The notes beneath the pieces were generated by a model. The model saw only the letters and a list, made by a program, of their open reading frames with translations, did not search any database and was not told the DNA's origin. Shown one piece after another: positions 24,945 to 33,959 of a stretch of 64,000 bases of DNA. Numbering within the stretch: the first letter of the stretch is position 1; the number at the start of each line of letters is the position of its first letter. The DNA lies in the NCBI RefSeq assembly GCF_003344785.1, contig NZ_QPMK01000020.1, forward strand, positions 1 through 64,000, read 5' to 3'. This stretch comes from Thalassococcus profundi (GTDB taxonomy: Bacteria; Pseudomonadota; Alphaproteobacteria; Rhodobacterales; Rhodobacteraceae). The translations under genes and the position numbers were made by a program.

Positions 24945-25011
24945 CCGGTCTTTTTGCTGCGCGAGGAATGGCCCACCCCTGTTCTTTGGTGGGTCAGGGG
25001 AAAAAGATCGG
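24945..25011 (+). promoter_or_regulatory. Structured leader element, copy B
   Basis: Outer stem CCGGTCTTTTT/AAAAAGATCGG (24945-24955/25001-25011) and a longer inner hairpin TGGCCCACC/GGTGGGTCA (24969-24977/24988-24996). It is preceded by GCTGCGCGAGGAA and followed by GGGG, as in copy A. Each stem has one G-T wobble that exists only when the plus strand folds; the minus strand would have A-C mismatches there. Confidence 0.7.
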
Positions 25012-25461
25012 CGACAACCTTTGTGGACGGGACGACAGCTGCGACCAGCGTGTCATGCAAAGCAACACATCGGGAGAAGTGCCCTGGCCACGAAGGAAAC
25101 TGGGTGAACGGCCGAGGGAGATGCCACGAGTGTCTTGACTCCTTCCAAATTCACCGAAGATGAGACATAGTCCAGACGTCAAAGTCGCATCCCCAGGATC
25201 ACTAACGTGCCGATAGTCTTCGCTGAAGCGCCCACGATGCGGAGGAGTGCTCGGCGCGATCAGAGCGTGGAACGAAAGACCGGGTCGCCACGAGACACAG
25301 CAACCACCCAATAGCCCTAGATGACAGCCCGGCTGGTTGGTTAGGTCAGAAAATGCGACAGGACATTTGACCAAGGGCCGCCGCTACCAACGGACGGGAC
25401 ATCCTCTCTAGCTCCGGCAAGCGTCGGCGACTTGTCCTTCCAGTGCTCATGCTATACGTCA

Positions 25462-25490
25462 TTGACACATACACCGCCGAAACCTATATG
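25462..25490 (+). promoter_or_regulatory. Promoter of the RelE-type toxin-antitoxin operon
   Basis: TTGACA (25462-25467), 17-base spacer, TATATG (25485-25490): a good sigma-70 promoter. The toxin start at 25500 then has a very short leader. The preceding stretch 25110-25461 holds no gene that I can support. Confidence 0.65.
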
Positions 25491-25499
25491 GGACAAGAG

Positions 25500-25841
25500 A
25501 TGACGCGATTGCAGACAGTGGTCGAACTGCCCGAATTCCAAAGGCGCGCCAAGGCAATCATGTCGGACCAGGAGCGTGAGGCGGCGATCAACTTCATTGC
25601 CGCCAATCCGGAAGCGGGCGTCTCTCTTGGCGGCGGATTACGCAAAGTCCGCATCCCGAGAGAGGGGAGCGGCAAGAGTGGCGGCTTCAGGACGGTGTAT
25701 GTCTTTGGCGGGACCCATATGCCGATCTTTCTGATTACGGTCTTTGCCAAGAATGAGAAAGCCAACCTGTCAAAGACCGAACAAGCTGCTGCGGTAGAGA
25801 TGAGCAAGGCGCTTGTCGCGAAATATGGAGACGCAACATGA
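25500..25841 (+). CDS. RelE/HigB-like toxin
   Basis: A 113-residue toxin encoded before its antitoxin, the HigBA order. Features are LQTVVELPEFQRRAKAIM at the N-terminus, AINFIAANPEAGVSLGGGLR, then KSGGFRTVYVF and ITVFAKNEKANLSKTEQ, typical of RelE-fold toxins annotated as type II RelE/ParE (YoeB-like arrangement of basic residues). It probably acts as an mRNA interferase. Start ATG 25500 is preferred over an upstream ATG in the promoter. It overlaps the antitoxin start by ATGA. Confidence 0.82.
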   Translation: MTRLQTVVELPEFQRRAKAIMSDQEREAAINFIAANPEAGVSLGGGLRKVRIPREGSGKSGGFRTVYVFGGTHMPIFLITVFAKNEKANLSKTEQAAAVEMSKALVAKYGDAT

Positions 25842-26131
25842 GTGCATTTGAAACCGTATCCAAGGGCCTCGAAGAGGCTCTGGCCTTCGCGAATGGCGAT
25901 TTGGCCGACGCCAAAGTGCATGAAGTTTCCGTGGCGGAGGTCGATGTCGCCGAAGTCCGGCAACGGACGGGCCTGTCCCAGGCCGAGTTTGCGAAGAGCA
26001 TTGGCGTCGCGAAAGGTACGCTCCTGAACTGGGAACACGGGCGCCGGCACCCGACAGGCCCAGCACAGGTTCTGCTGGCATTGATCGCCAAGAAGCCTTC
26101 CGTCGTACAGGACCTCTTGCGCGGGGCGTGA
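25838..26131 (+). CDS. HigA-like XRE antitoxin
   Basis: A 97-residue antitoxin with an XRE helix-turn-helix in its C-terminal half (EVRQRTGLSQAEFAKSIGVA, then KGTLLNWEHGRRHPTGPAQV). The N-terminal 45 residues (GLEEALAFANGDLADAKVHE) probably bind the toxin. The ATGA overlap with the toxin shows translational coupling. It is the second type II toxin-antitoxin system of this replicon, alongside parDE, and ends 8 bases before the convergent DUF2493 gene. Confidence 0.85.
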   Translation: MSAFETVSKGLEEALAFANGDLADAKVHEVSVAEVDVAEVRQRTGLSQAEFAKSIGVAKGTLLNWEHGRRHPTGPAQVLLALIAKKPSVVQDLLRGA

Positions 26132-26139
26132 ACCGGGGC

Positions 26140-27051
26140 CTAAGCCCCGATCCTCTTGATGCGGATTCCGAGCTTGCGGGCCTTGTCGACGATGTTCTCG
26201 GTGATGCCCGAACCGGGCGTGGCAATCAGACCCTGTGGCATGGTTTCGAGCATCTTGTCGTTGCGCTTGAAGGGGGCGGCCTTGCCGTGGCTCTTCCAGT
26301 CGGGCTTGAAGACCACCTGGGTGATCCCACGGGTATCTGCCCAGCGGGCCGCGATCATCTCGGCGCCTTTGGGCGTGCCACCATGCAGCAGCACCATGTC
26401 GGGGTATTTCGCATGGGTGGCATCGAGGACGGACCAGATCAGATCGTAAGCCTGATAGTCCCCGCCTGAGAAAGCGATCCGCGTGCCTTCGGGGCAGTGC
26501 ACCTCGGTCTCCTTGCGACGCTTGGCCGAGAGATAGGCCCGGCTGTCCACCACGGCGGAGGTGAGGCCGCGATGTGAGACCTTGGATCCGGTGCGGGGGA
26601 GCCAGGGCGAACCGGTGGCGGCCGAGAAGTGGTCTACGGCCAGATCGCGCATCTGCTCGAAGGCGTCGCGATGGTCCCAGAGCTTGAGCCCGATCATCTG
26701 GAGGCGCTCGAGTTCGACCGAGGCGACCTCGGAGCCGTCCTGTAGCCCCAAGCTTTCCCTGACCTCGAATTCGTTGTCGTCGAGAAGCTTCTGGATATGG
26801 GTGAGCCGACGATGGAAGATCGAGGTGAGGGACCAGAGCATCTCTTCGAGATTGTCTTCCAACTGGCTGCCAGTGAGGAGGCCGATGGTGGTGTCAAAGA
26901 GGGTCGCCATGGCGAGTTCGACTTCGTCGGGCTGGGGCAGGGGGCGGTGATCGGTCTCGCCGGGTCCCGGTGTTGCGCCGTGAAGTGCCAGGTGGTCGAG
27001 GATGCCGGAGGTCACGCCGGTCTCCTCTTGGATGTCTGTCTGATGGGGCAT
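26140..27051 (-). CDS. DUF2493 (SLOG-fold) protein
   Basis: A 303-residue protein. The C-terminal domain (residues 190-300) is the DUF2493 Rossmann-like fold of the SLOG/DprA superfamily: TRIAFSGGDYQAYDLIWSVL, DMVLLHGGTPKGAEMIAARW, FKPDWKSHGKAAPFKRNDKM and PGSGITENIVDKARKLG. Such domains bind nucleotides or nucleic acids. The N-terminal 180 residues are helical and unidentified. It is common on Rhodobacterales plasmids beside the Toprim and Sbno genes, as here. AGAGGAAC precedes ATG 27051. The upstream region carries structured element C. Confidence 0.85.
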   Translation of the reverse strand: MPHQTDIQEETGVTSGILDHLALHGATPGPGETDHRPLPQPDEVELAMATLFDTTIGLLTGSQLEDNLEEMLWSLTSIFHRRLTHIQKLLDDNEFEVRESLGLQDGSEVASVELERLQMIGLKLWDHRDAFEQMRDLAVDHFSAATGSPWLPRTGSKVSHRGLTSAVVDSRAYLSAKRRKETEVHCPEGTRIAFSGGDYQAYDLIWSVLDATHAKYPDMVLLHGGTPKGAEMIAARWADTRGITQVVFKPDWKSHGKAAPFKRNDKMLETMPQGLIATPGSGITENIVDKARKLGIRIKRIGA

Positions 27052-27162
27052 TGTCTGGTTCCTCTGTTTGATCTGACCCGATTTGGATGGGGCGATATCA
27101 GGACCGGCGGCGACCGGGCCGCATCCGTCAGGATCGGAGCGCAGCGGAGAATGCGCCCAAGG

Positions 27163-27205
27163 CCGGAAAATTGCTCCCGCGAGGAATGGCCCGAAGGGGC
27201 AGGGG
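27163..27205 (+). promoter_or_regulatory. Structured leader element, copy C
   Basis: Outer stem CCGGAAAATT/AATTTTCTGG (27163-27172/27196-27205) with one plus-strand G-T pair. The interior matches copies A and B: GCTCCCGCGAGGAA, then a short hairpin CCC-GAA-GGG, then GGGG. It lies 112 bases upstream of the DUF2493 start. The outer stem sequence is completely different from A and B yet still paired, which is strong evidence that the structure matters. The rest of 27052-27349 has no gene. Confidence 0.68.
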
Positions 27206-27349
27206 AATTTTCTGGTTCGGGGGGCATTGCTGCCCGGGCGAGGGGCACTCTGCCCCGACCCGCCGGTCCATCGCTCCCCTTATCCAAACGGGATCAGATC
27301 GAACCCGCGGAACCTTTGCCCTGTCCGGCATCACCGGGGAGACTGGCGC

Positions 27350-28396
27350 TCATCCGTCCTCGATCTCCAGACCGTTTGCCTTCATGGCCCCTAACAGAGA
27401 CCGGCGCAGCGCATCTCTGCCAAATGTCCGCAGATCATCGTTGAAATCGCCCAGTTCAGGGACGAGATAACCGCAGGAAATTCCTCGATATTCCAGTTGG
27501 TTACGCAATCTTATGGATGCATTGCGTCCGGCATCGTCATTGTCCCGCGCGATCCAGATGCGCTGAATCCCCGGCGATGGAATGAAGAGGCCGAGATGGG
27601 TGGCGGTGAGACAGGAGGCGAGGTCGAACTCCGGGAGAGCCGTTCCGATTGAGAGGGTGTTTTCGAGCCCTTCGCCGACGATGAGATCCGAGCGACCCGC
27701 GCCGGCCCAGAAGCGGATGGCATGGCCGTGCAGCTGCCCAAGGATCCGTTTGGGTCTCTCGATCGTGGCCAACCCGTCGGTAGACGGGTCGAGATAGACC
27801 CGCGCGCATCCGGTGATCTGGCCCCGTTTGTCGGTGATCTTTGCGAGCAGGGCAGGGGCCCTTCGCGGCTGATCGGGATCGTCCTCGCCCTGCCGCAGGA
27901 AGACTCGAGGGTGATAGCGCAGGGCAGGTCCAAGCCGTGTGATGCCGCGCCCCTGCAGATAGGTGGCGGCCGGGGTGCCAAGCACCGGCTTGCCAGCGGC
28001 AAAGAGCTTCCGCGCCCGCGCGATGCGTTTGGCGGAGGCTGCATCAGGGCGCTCAGCCCTTTGGGTGTCTCGAGGTGCGGCAGGGCAGGGGGCCTCGCCG
28101 AGAAAGGACCGGGCCTCCCTCAGCGTCTCCTTGAGCGTGACCGACCCAAGCCGTTCCTGCAGCAGGTCGATGAGATCGCCATATTCACCCGTCGCGAAAT
28201 CTTGCCAGGATCCGGCCTTGCGCTCACCTTGAGCTTGCAGACGGATGGCGAGGCTTTGGCCCTTTGCACCGGACGTGTCGCCGACCTGCCAATAATTGCC
28301 CTGCTTACGACCCTCGGGGAAATACTGGCGGCAGAAACTCTCGGCACGGTCTGCCAGAGCGGCCGAGAGGTCTGCGATGCTGCGCCGCGCGCTCAT
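27350..28396 (-). CDS. Toprim-domain primase-like protein
   Basis: A 348-residue protein resembling plasmid Toprim/DUF7146 primases. The N-terminal zinc-ribbon-like part is degenerate (no paired cysteines; NYWQVGDTSGAKGQSLAIRL, then GSWQDFATGEYGDLIDLLQE). The C-terminal Toprim core is clear: LIVGEGLENTLSIGTALPEF (conserved Glu) and IWIARDNDDAGRNASIRLRN (Asp-X-Asp). It probably synthesises or processes primers on incoming single-stranded plasmid DNA. ATG overlaps the stop of the upstream Sbno-like gene by ATGA, so they form an operon. Confidence 0.85.
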   Translation of the reverse strand: MSARRSIADLSAALADRAESFCRQYFPEGRKQGNYWQVGDTSGAKGQSLAIRLQAQGERKAGSWQDFATGEYGDLIDLLQERLGSVTLKETLREARSFLGEAPCPAAPRDTQRAERPDAASAKRIARARKLFAAGKPVLGTPAATYLQGRGITRLGPALRYHPRVFLRQGEDDPDQPRRAPALLAKITDKRGQITGCARVYLDPSTDGLATIERPKRILGQLHGHAIRFWAGAGRSDLIVGEGLENTLSIGTALPEFDLASCLTATHLGLFIPSPGIQRIWIARDNDDAGRNASIRLRNQLEYRGISCGYLVPELGDFNDDLRTFGRDALRRSLLGAMKANGLEIEDG

Positions 28397-31300
28397 GCGG
28401 CGACATCCGCTGCGCTGGCACCCACCGGGTGCTCAGCCAGAACCCGCGCCAGCACGTCAGTGCCATCCACTGGGATGAACACCCGAGTCTTCCACTGGAT
28501 CACCTCGGCAAAACAACCCATCGCTTTCAGACGGGGCAGGGCCGCGCCCGACGCGCCGATCAGCTCAAGTCTCGGCTGTCCCATGACCAACGACCGGCGC
28601 AACTGGTAGCCGCCGAGGAGGTTCAGGGTCGTCCTGGCTTCCATCACCGCGCTGAGCACTTCCTGCGGCGACATCTCGATCTGACAATCGAGACCAAGGC
28701 GTGAATAGACATTCAGGAGCTGCTCCTGACTGACGAGACGGCCGATAGCGCGCTCCCCGTCCTCGGCCTGCAGGCGGTAAATGCGCATGTTGTCGGCAGG
28801 AAGCCGGTCCCAGATCGGCAGGAGGAGGCCGCAGATCAGCGTGATCTTCGATGTGGTGAACTGCGGCACCGCGTCGACCTCAGCCTGCCAGAGCTGTTCG
28901 AACATCGCATCGTCTATCTCTTCCCAGTGCGATTTCGAGAACTCGGTGAGGGCGAGGATCTCGGTCGCCATGGGCCGTAGCAGTTTCACCCGCAGGATCG
29001 GTACGCCATCCTCATCCATGAAGGCCGGCGCCTTCACCATCAGGGCCGCGCGTTTGGAGGTCTTGTTCCAATAGAGCGTCGCGCCTTTGTTATCAGCGCA
29101 GATGGCTTTCACGCGGGACAGGGTGAGCGGATCGTTTCGATCCGTACGCTCAACGGTCAGGGCGGTGGCCGTCGCCCCCGTCGCCTCATGTTCGAAGATC
29201 ACCTTGCGGTCGACGATCTCGAATTTTTCGGCGCGCAGGGTCTCTAGCCCGACGTCCAGCGTGCCAGCCTGCCGTGCGTCCTCGATGATGGCCGAAAGTA
29301 ACCCGCCGAAAGCCTCGAAGATCGCGTCCTGCATGTCGATCCGCAGTGCCAGACAGCGGTTCAGGAACTGCTGGATAGGCGGCAGATTCTCTTTCATCGT
29401 GCCATCCGCCTCATCGAGTGTCAGCCCGGTCATCTCCTGGAACCTGGCATATGAGCAGGCGTCGATCTTGCCCGCCCGCAGCTTGTAGAAGAACTGTCGC
29501 AGCGCCGCGCGTGCGTAGGGGCTCTCAAGATTGTCCTCGGCGCGGAACATGTTCTGGCCGCCGGTTTCGCGCTGCCCCTTGGTGATCGCCCCGAGCGTGT
29601 CGAGGCGGCGCGCGATGGTGGAGAGGAACCGTTTCTCACCCTTCACGTCTGTTGCGACGGGTCGAAACAGCGGCGGCAGCGCCTGATTGGTGCGGTTGGT
29701 GCGCCCGAGCCCCTGGATCGCATTGTCGGCCTTCCAGCCGGGCTCAAGGAGGTAATGCACCCGCAGGCGCTGGTTCTTGGCCCCGAGATCGGCATGATAG
29801 CTGCGCCCGGTGCCACCGGCATCGGAGAAGATCAGGATGCGCTTGGCATCATCCATGAAGGCCTGGGTTTCTCCGAGGTTGGAGGAAGCGGGACGCTTCT
29901 CGACCCTGAGCCGCCCCTCCCGCGTCTTCACGATGCGCCGTTTGCGCCCCGTGACCTCGGCCACAGCCTCCCCTCCGAAATGCCAAAGGATCTGGTCGAG
30001 GGCACCCTGTACTGGGGCGAGGGCACCGAGATGCTCGACAAGCTCGTCCCGCCGCCGCTCCGCCTCGCGGCAAATGATGTGATTGCCATCGCCATCGACG
30101 GCCGGGCGCGAGCGCAGATCCCCGCTCTCGTCGGTGTAAGGCTCGAAGAGCCGCGTCGGGAAGGAATGCATCAGGTAGTCCATGATGTTCTCGCGCGGCG
30201 TAAAATCGACCTGCAGATCATCCCACTCCGAAGGCGGGATCTCTTCGAGACGCCGTTCCATCACCGCCTCGCTGGTCGACACCACCTGGATCACCGCCGA
30301 ATGACCGGCCGCCAGGTCTGCCTCGATCGAACGGATCAGAGAGGGGCATTTCATGGCGGTGATGAGGTGGTTGAAGAAGCGCTGCTTGTTGCTCTCAAAC
30401 GCCGAGCGCGCGGCGGATTTCGCCTGGGGGTTCAAGGTGCCGGTATCAGACGAAATGCCAGAGGCTTGTAGGGCAGCCTCAAGGTTGGTGTGGATGATCT
30501 GGTAGGCATCAGCGTAGCTGTCGTAGATCGCGACCTGGGCGGGCGTCAGCTCATGGACCAGCATCTCGTATTCGACCCCGGCATAGGAGAGGGACCGCGC
30601 GAGATAGAGCCCAAGCGCCTTCAGGTCGCGCGAGATCATCTCCATGGCGGCGATGCCCCCGGCCTCCATCGCGGCGACAAATTCTGCCCGCGTCACGAAG
30701 GGGAAATCTCCCGTGCCCCAGAGACCGAGGCGCGAAGCATAGGCAAGATTGCCAACGACCGTCGCCCCGGTGGCCGAGACATAGAGTACGCGGGCGTCGG
30801 GCACGGCGTTTTGCAGCGCGAGGCCCGCAAGGCCTTGTTGAGAGGCCTTTTTGTCGCCGCGGTCGGACTTTTCGCCGGCGGCATTGGCCATGGCGTGGCT
30901 TTCATCAAAAGCGATGACCCCGTCGAACCCCTCGCCGAGCCAGGAGGTCACTTGCTCGAGGCGGGCAGCCTTGCCCTCACGTTCAGCCGAGCGCAGCGTG
31001 GCGTAGGTAACGAAGAGGATGCCCTCGGGCAGGCGTATGTCGCTGCCTTGGCGGAATTTTGAGAGCGGCACGATATCGCTTTCACGCCCGCCGAGCGCCA
31101 TCCAGTCGCGTCGCGCATCCTCGATGAGCTTGTCGCTTTTTGAGACCCAGACCGCCCTGCGACGCCCCTGCAGCCAGTTGTCGAGAATGATACCCGCGAC
31201 CTGTCGCCCTTTACCGCATCCAGTGCCATCACCGAGGAACCAGCCCTTGCGCAGGCGGAAGGCGCCTTCGTCACCCTCAGCCGCTGCAATCAGTTGGCCT

Positions 31301-32790
31301 TCGATCTCGCCACGCTTGAACAAGCCTTTGAGATGCGTCTCGTGTGCATTGCCCGCGTAGATCACGCTTTCGAGCTGCGGCGCAGAGAGGAGACCGTCTC
31401 GAACGAGGGTCTTCGGCAGAACGGGGCGGTAGCTCGGCACGGGCGGCGGCACCGAGGCCATGGCGGCGGATTGCACAAGTGCTGTCGGATGCTCCGCCGC
31501 GCCGTCGATCCGGATCGCCTGCAGGTCATAGACCTCGTAGACCGTGTCCTGCAACGTGCCATAGGGTTCGCTCCAGGCTTTTGGCAAGTAGTCGAGCGGG
31601 GCCGTCTCGATGTCGTCGAACGGATGCTTCGCGCGTTCCTCGGCGAGCGCACGGGTTTCTTTGCGTGCTGCGTTGCGCAGGGCGTGGAGGTTGGTGCGGG
31701 TCGGCTGAGACGGGACCGAAAGGGCCGATGTGGTGGGGCAGGGCGGGGGGCTGCGGCGTTCCGGGCAATGGGCGAGTACTACGGAGAGAAGATCACTCGT
31801 GGTCGCGCAGATCGGATGATAGGCGGCGTCAATATCAGCCGGTGCGGTCTCTTCAGCACCAGCCGCGCGCTTATCGATTACCGTCAACCGCGTGTCGATC
31901 GTGGTGCCATGCCGTGCGAAGACCTTGCCGTCGATGGGGGCCGAAAACACGACATCGGCGCTCTGGCCGATCCGCTGAAATGTCGACTGGAAGGATTTCA
32001 AAGAGGGACGGAAGCTTTCGCCGGTGATGACGACAAGCCGCCCACCAGGCGCGAGGCGTGCCAGGGCGGAAAGCACATGCTGACTGGTCGCTTGCCTAAA
32101 CCGGCCCTCGACATGGTTGGCAGCGGAAAACGGCGGGTTCATCACCACGACCGAGGGCGTGATCGAGCGATCAAGACGATCGTCGATCGAGGCAGCATCG
32201 TGGTCAGATACGGCGGCATCGGGGAACAACTGCCCCAGTAGGGCGCGGCGCGTGTCGGCAAGTTCATTCAGCGCCAACCGTGCACCAGCGATCTTTGCAA
32301 AGATGGCCAGCATGCCCGTGCCCGTCGACGGCTCGAGCATCAGGTCGTCGTCCCGAAACCCGGCGGCCTGCGCGACGATGGCCGCGAGGGGCAAAGGCGT
32401 GGAAAACTGTTGCAGACGGATACTGTCTTCGGAGCGGCGCGTGTGAGACGGGGCCAGAGCCGTGAAACGTTCGATCATGGTGAGGAAGGCCTGCGGCGAC
32501 AGTGCCTGACGCTGCATCAGCGCGCCGTAGCGCGAGAGTATAAGGATTTGGGCGACCTCGGCCGCCTCATAGGCGTCTTTCCAGACCCAGGCACCACTTG
32601 TGTCACTGGCACCGCAAGCATCTTCCATCGCGGCGCGAAGTGCGGCGGCGTCGATGGACCTGCCTGCCTCGAAAACGGGGACGAGGATTTTCGCAGCCTG
32701 CATCAGGTTTTGGGCGAAGCGTGGGGCATCCGGCAGGGCAGGGGCTTCGGGCTCGGTTGCAAGTTGGACGGAATGGGGGTGAGCGTTCAT
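28393..32790 (-). CDS. Methyltransferase-strawberry-notch helicase fusion
   Basis: A 1,465-residue protein, starting at ATG 32790 behind GGAGA. Residues 120-300 form an N6-adenine methyltransferase-like domain (MLEPSTGTGMLAIFAKIAGA; VVVMNPPFSAANH, the NPPF motif near 218; APGGRLVVITGESF). Residues 460-1080 form an Sbno-type superfamily 2 helicase: WFLGDGTGCGKGRQVAG (Walker A, about 520), VIAFDESHAMANA (Walker B-like, about 628), IFSDAGGTGRSYHADLGA and the arginine-finger motif NAIQGLGRTNRTNQ (about 1030). Residues 1100-1465 are an unidentified C-terminal region. Sbno-like proteins are frequent on large plasmids, with an unknown role; protection from or marking of DNA is plausible. It is coupled to the Toprim gene. 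Confidence 0.88.
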   Translation of the reverse strand: MNAHPHSVQLATEPEAPALPDAPRFAQNLMQAAKILVPVFEAGRSIDAAALRAAMEDACGASDTSGAWVWKDAYEAAEVAQILILSRYGALMQRQALSPQAFLTMIERFTALAPSHTRRSEDSIRLQQFSTPLPLAAIVAQAAGFRDDDLMLEPSTGTGMLAIFAKIAGARLALNELADTRRALLGQLFPDAAVSDHDAASIDDRLDRSITPSVVVMNPPFSAANHVEGRFRQATSQHVLSALARLAPGGRLVVITGESFRPSLKSFQSTFQRIGQSADVVFSAPIDGKVFARHGTTIDTRLTVIDKRAAGAEETAPADIDAAYHPICATTSDLLSVVLAHCPERRSPPPCPTTSALSVPSQPTRTNLHALRNAARKETRALAEERAKHPFDDIETAPLDYLPKAWSEPYGTLQDTVYEVYDLQAIRIDGAAEHPTALVQSAAMASVPPPVPSYRPVLPKTLVRDGLLSAPQLESVIYAGNAHETHLKGLFKRGEIEGQLIAAAEGDEGAFRLRKGWFLGDGTGCGKGRQVAGIILDNWLQGRRRAVWVSKSDKLIEDARRDWMALGGRESDIVPLSKFRQGSDIRLPEGILFVTYATLRSAEREGKAARLEQVTSWLGEGFDGVIAFDESHAMANAAGEKSDRGDKKASQQGLAGLALQNAVPDARVLYVSATGATVVGNLAYASRLGLWGTGDFPFVTRAEFVAAMEAGGIAAMEMISRDLKALGLYLARSLSYAGVEYEMLVHELTPAQVAIYDSYADAYQIIHTNLEAALQASGISSDTGTLNPQAKSAARSAFESNKQRFFNHLITAMKCPSLIRSIEADLAAGHSAVIQVVSTSEAVMERRLEEIPPSEWDDLQVDFTPRENIMDYLMHSFPTRLFEPYTDESGDLRSRPAVDGDGNHIICREAERRRDELVEHLGALAPVQGALDQILWHFGGEAVAEVTGRKRRIVKTREGRLRVEKRPASSNLGETQAFMDDAKRILIFSDAGGTGRSYHADLGAKNQRLRVHYLLEPGWKADNAIQGLGRTNRTNQALPPLFRPVATDVKGEKRFLSTIARRLDTLGAITKGQRETGGQNMFRAEDNLESPYARAALRQFFYKLRAGKIDACSYARFQEMTGLTLDEADGTMKENLPPIQQFLNRCLALRIDMQDAIFEAFGGLLSAIIEDARQAGTLDVGLETLRAEKFEIVDRKVIFEHEATGATATALTVERTDRNDPLTLSRVKAICADNKGATLYWNKTSKRAALMVKAPAFMDEDGVPILRVKLLRPMATEILALTEFSKSHWEEIDDAMFEQLWQAEVDAVPQFTTSKITLICGLLLPIWDRLPADNMRIYRLQAEDGERAIGRLVSQEQLLNVYSRLGLDCQIEMSPQEVLSAVMEARTTLNLLGGYQLRRSLVMGQPRLELIGASGAALPRLKAMGCFAEVIQWKTRVFIPVDGTDVLARVLAEHPVGASAADVAA

Positions 32791-33305
32791 CGGCAATCTC
32801 CGGGGTTGAGGGTTGGCCCCGAGCCCCGCGTGCACTCTCTCACCCGGGAGGGGTCACCCCTCCCGCCCTGTCTCTCACTCTTTCATGGCCTCGAAAACTG
32901 AAGTCTTGGCAGCGAAAACTTATCCACAAAATCTGGGGATGACGCTGTGGGCGTTGTCGCGCAAACCCATGCCAGGCTGCTGGGACACGGCCGTGCCTGC
33001 ATTTTGGGCACCTCCAGCGAAACGGACCCGACACACAGCAAGCTCGGGGACCGAATGGTCAACGAGGAGAAATCGCAAGAGCTCAGAATGGGGATCTGCA
33101 AATAAAAAGGCGACATCCGGGAGGAGGTGGATGCCGCCGATTATTCCGGATCGGCTCAGGGAGGAGGAGAGAACCGATCACAAGAGCGAACATAGGAGCA
33201 ATGCTGCAGTCGCACAATGGGCGGGCTATGACTTTTCTGCAATGCAGCAATGCATGTCCGCGATCGGGTGCTGCCCATAGTTCCGGTGTGTGGCGGCGAG
33301 TTATT
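32791..33305. promoter_or_regulatory. Leader region with palindrome and DnaA-box-like site
   Basis: CGGGAGGGGT/ACCCCTCCCG (32845-32854/32856-32865) is a perfect ten-pair palindrome in the leader of the Sbno-like gene, flanked on the minus strand by GAGAGACAGGG and GGTGAGAGAG. TTATCCACA at 32920-32928 is an exact DnaA-box match. No gene could be supported between 32866 and 33305. Confidence 0.5.
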
Positions 33306-33935
33306 CTATGGATATGCGGTCAATGCACCGGTCGCGGGTGGCGCATGGGGATCGGACCGAGGAACGGCATTCCGCGCCTCCGGCAAACAATGCGTCTCAT
33401 AGGCGCCAACAAACCCCCAGCAAGCGTCGATCTCCTCGCCACCCTGTTCGACGATGTAACCATAGACACGCCCACCAAGGTAAGAATCGTAGTCGGCGGT
33501 CTCACCACGTAAGATGTCTACAGCCTGTTCGCGCAGGGCCTTGGTCACGCGTTTTACACCGAATTCCTTTCGGACCGCTTCGAGCGTCACGTAGACGTAA
33601 CCGACCTGCCCAGAATCCCACGGGCAGTGGAACCCGACGGTGTTCATCGCGAGACCGGAATGGTCATAGAGAAACACAGGCAGAATGATTGCCTTCCGCT
33701 CGGCGCGGTCCCGCAGACGATCCATCGAGAGATCGCTCTGATCCGAGACGCCCGCAAGATCGCGCAGGAACGCCTCAGGGCTGTCGTACTGATGGCTGTC
33801 ACCCAGCCGATAGCGGCGGTGCCAGCAGATCAGCGTACCGAGGTTGCACCACTCTCGTGGGTCCTCAGCGTCGGGGTCGTGGTAGATCTTGATCGTGTGG
33901 CCCTGGTGGACCTCCTCGTAGACGGGATCTTGCAT
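33306..33935 (-). CDS. Hypothetical plasmid protein, 209 aa
   Basis: Unrecognised soluble protein. It opens with a beta-rich stretch (VYEEVHQGHTIKIYHDPDAE), then CNLGTLICWHRRYRLGDSHQ, a helical arginine-rich middle (DRLRDRAERKAIILPVFLYD) and GYVYVTLEAVRKEFGVKRVT. The Trp/Cys/His spacing WCNLGTLICWHRR is the most distinctive motif. Similar hypothetical proteins occur in phages and on plasmids, sometimes suspected of anti-defence roles; no function is claimed. AAAGG precedes the second of two close ATGs (33935). A hairpin (33960-33998) separates it from the upstream DUF6915 gene. Confidence 0.7.
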   Translation of the reverse strand: MQDPVYEEVHQGHTIKIYHDPDAEDPREWCNLGTLICWHRRYRLGDSHQYDSPEAFLRDLAGVSDQSDLSMDRLRDRAERKAIILPVFLYDHSGLAMNTVGFHCPWDSGQVGYVYVTLEAVRKEFGVKRVTKALREQAVDILRGETADYDSYLGGRVYGYIVEQGGEEIDACWGFVGAYETHCLPEARNAVPRSDPHAPPATGALTAYP

Positions 33936-33959
33936 GTCCATGTCCTTTCTCGAAACGCA

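Larger units (their letters stand above)
24507..25109. repeat. Direct repeat, right copy
   Basis: Partner of 5108-5693: the DUF736 gene, its leader with structured element B and the 25-base block at 25085-25109. Homologous recombination between the two copies would excise the segment containing repABC. Confidence 0.85.

Noticed and set aside
32920-32928. Perfect DnaA box as evidence of a second replication origin
   Set aside because: A single nine-base match in a 64 kb window is expected by chance fairly often, and no iterons or initiator gene lie nearby.
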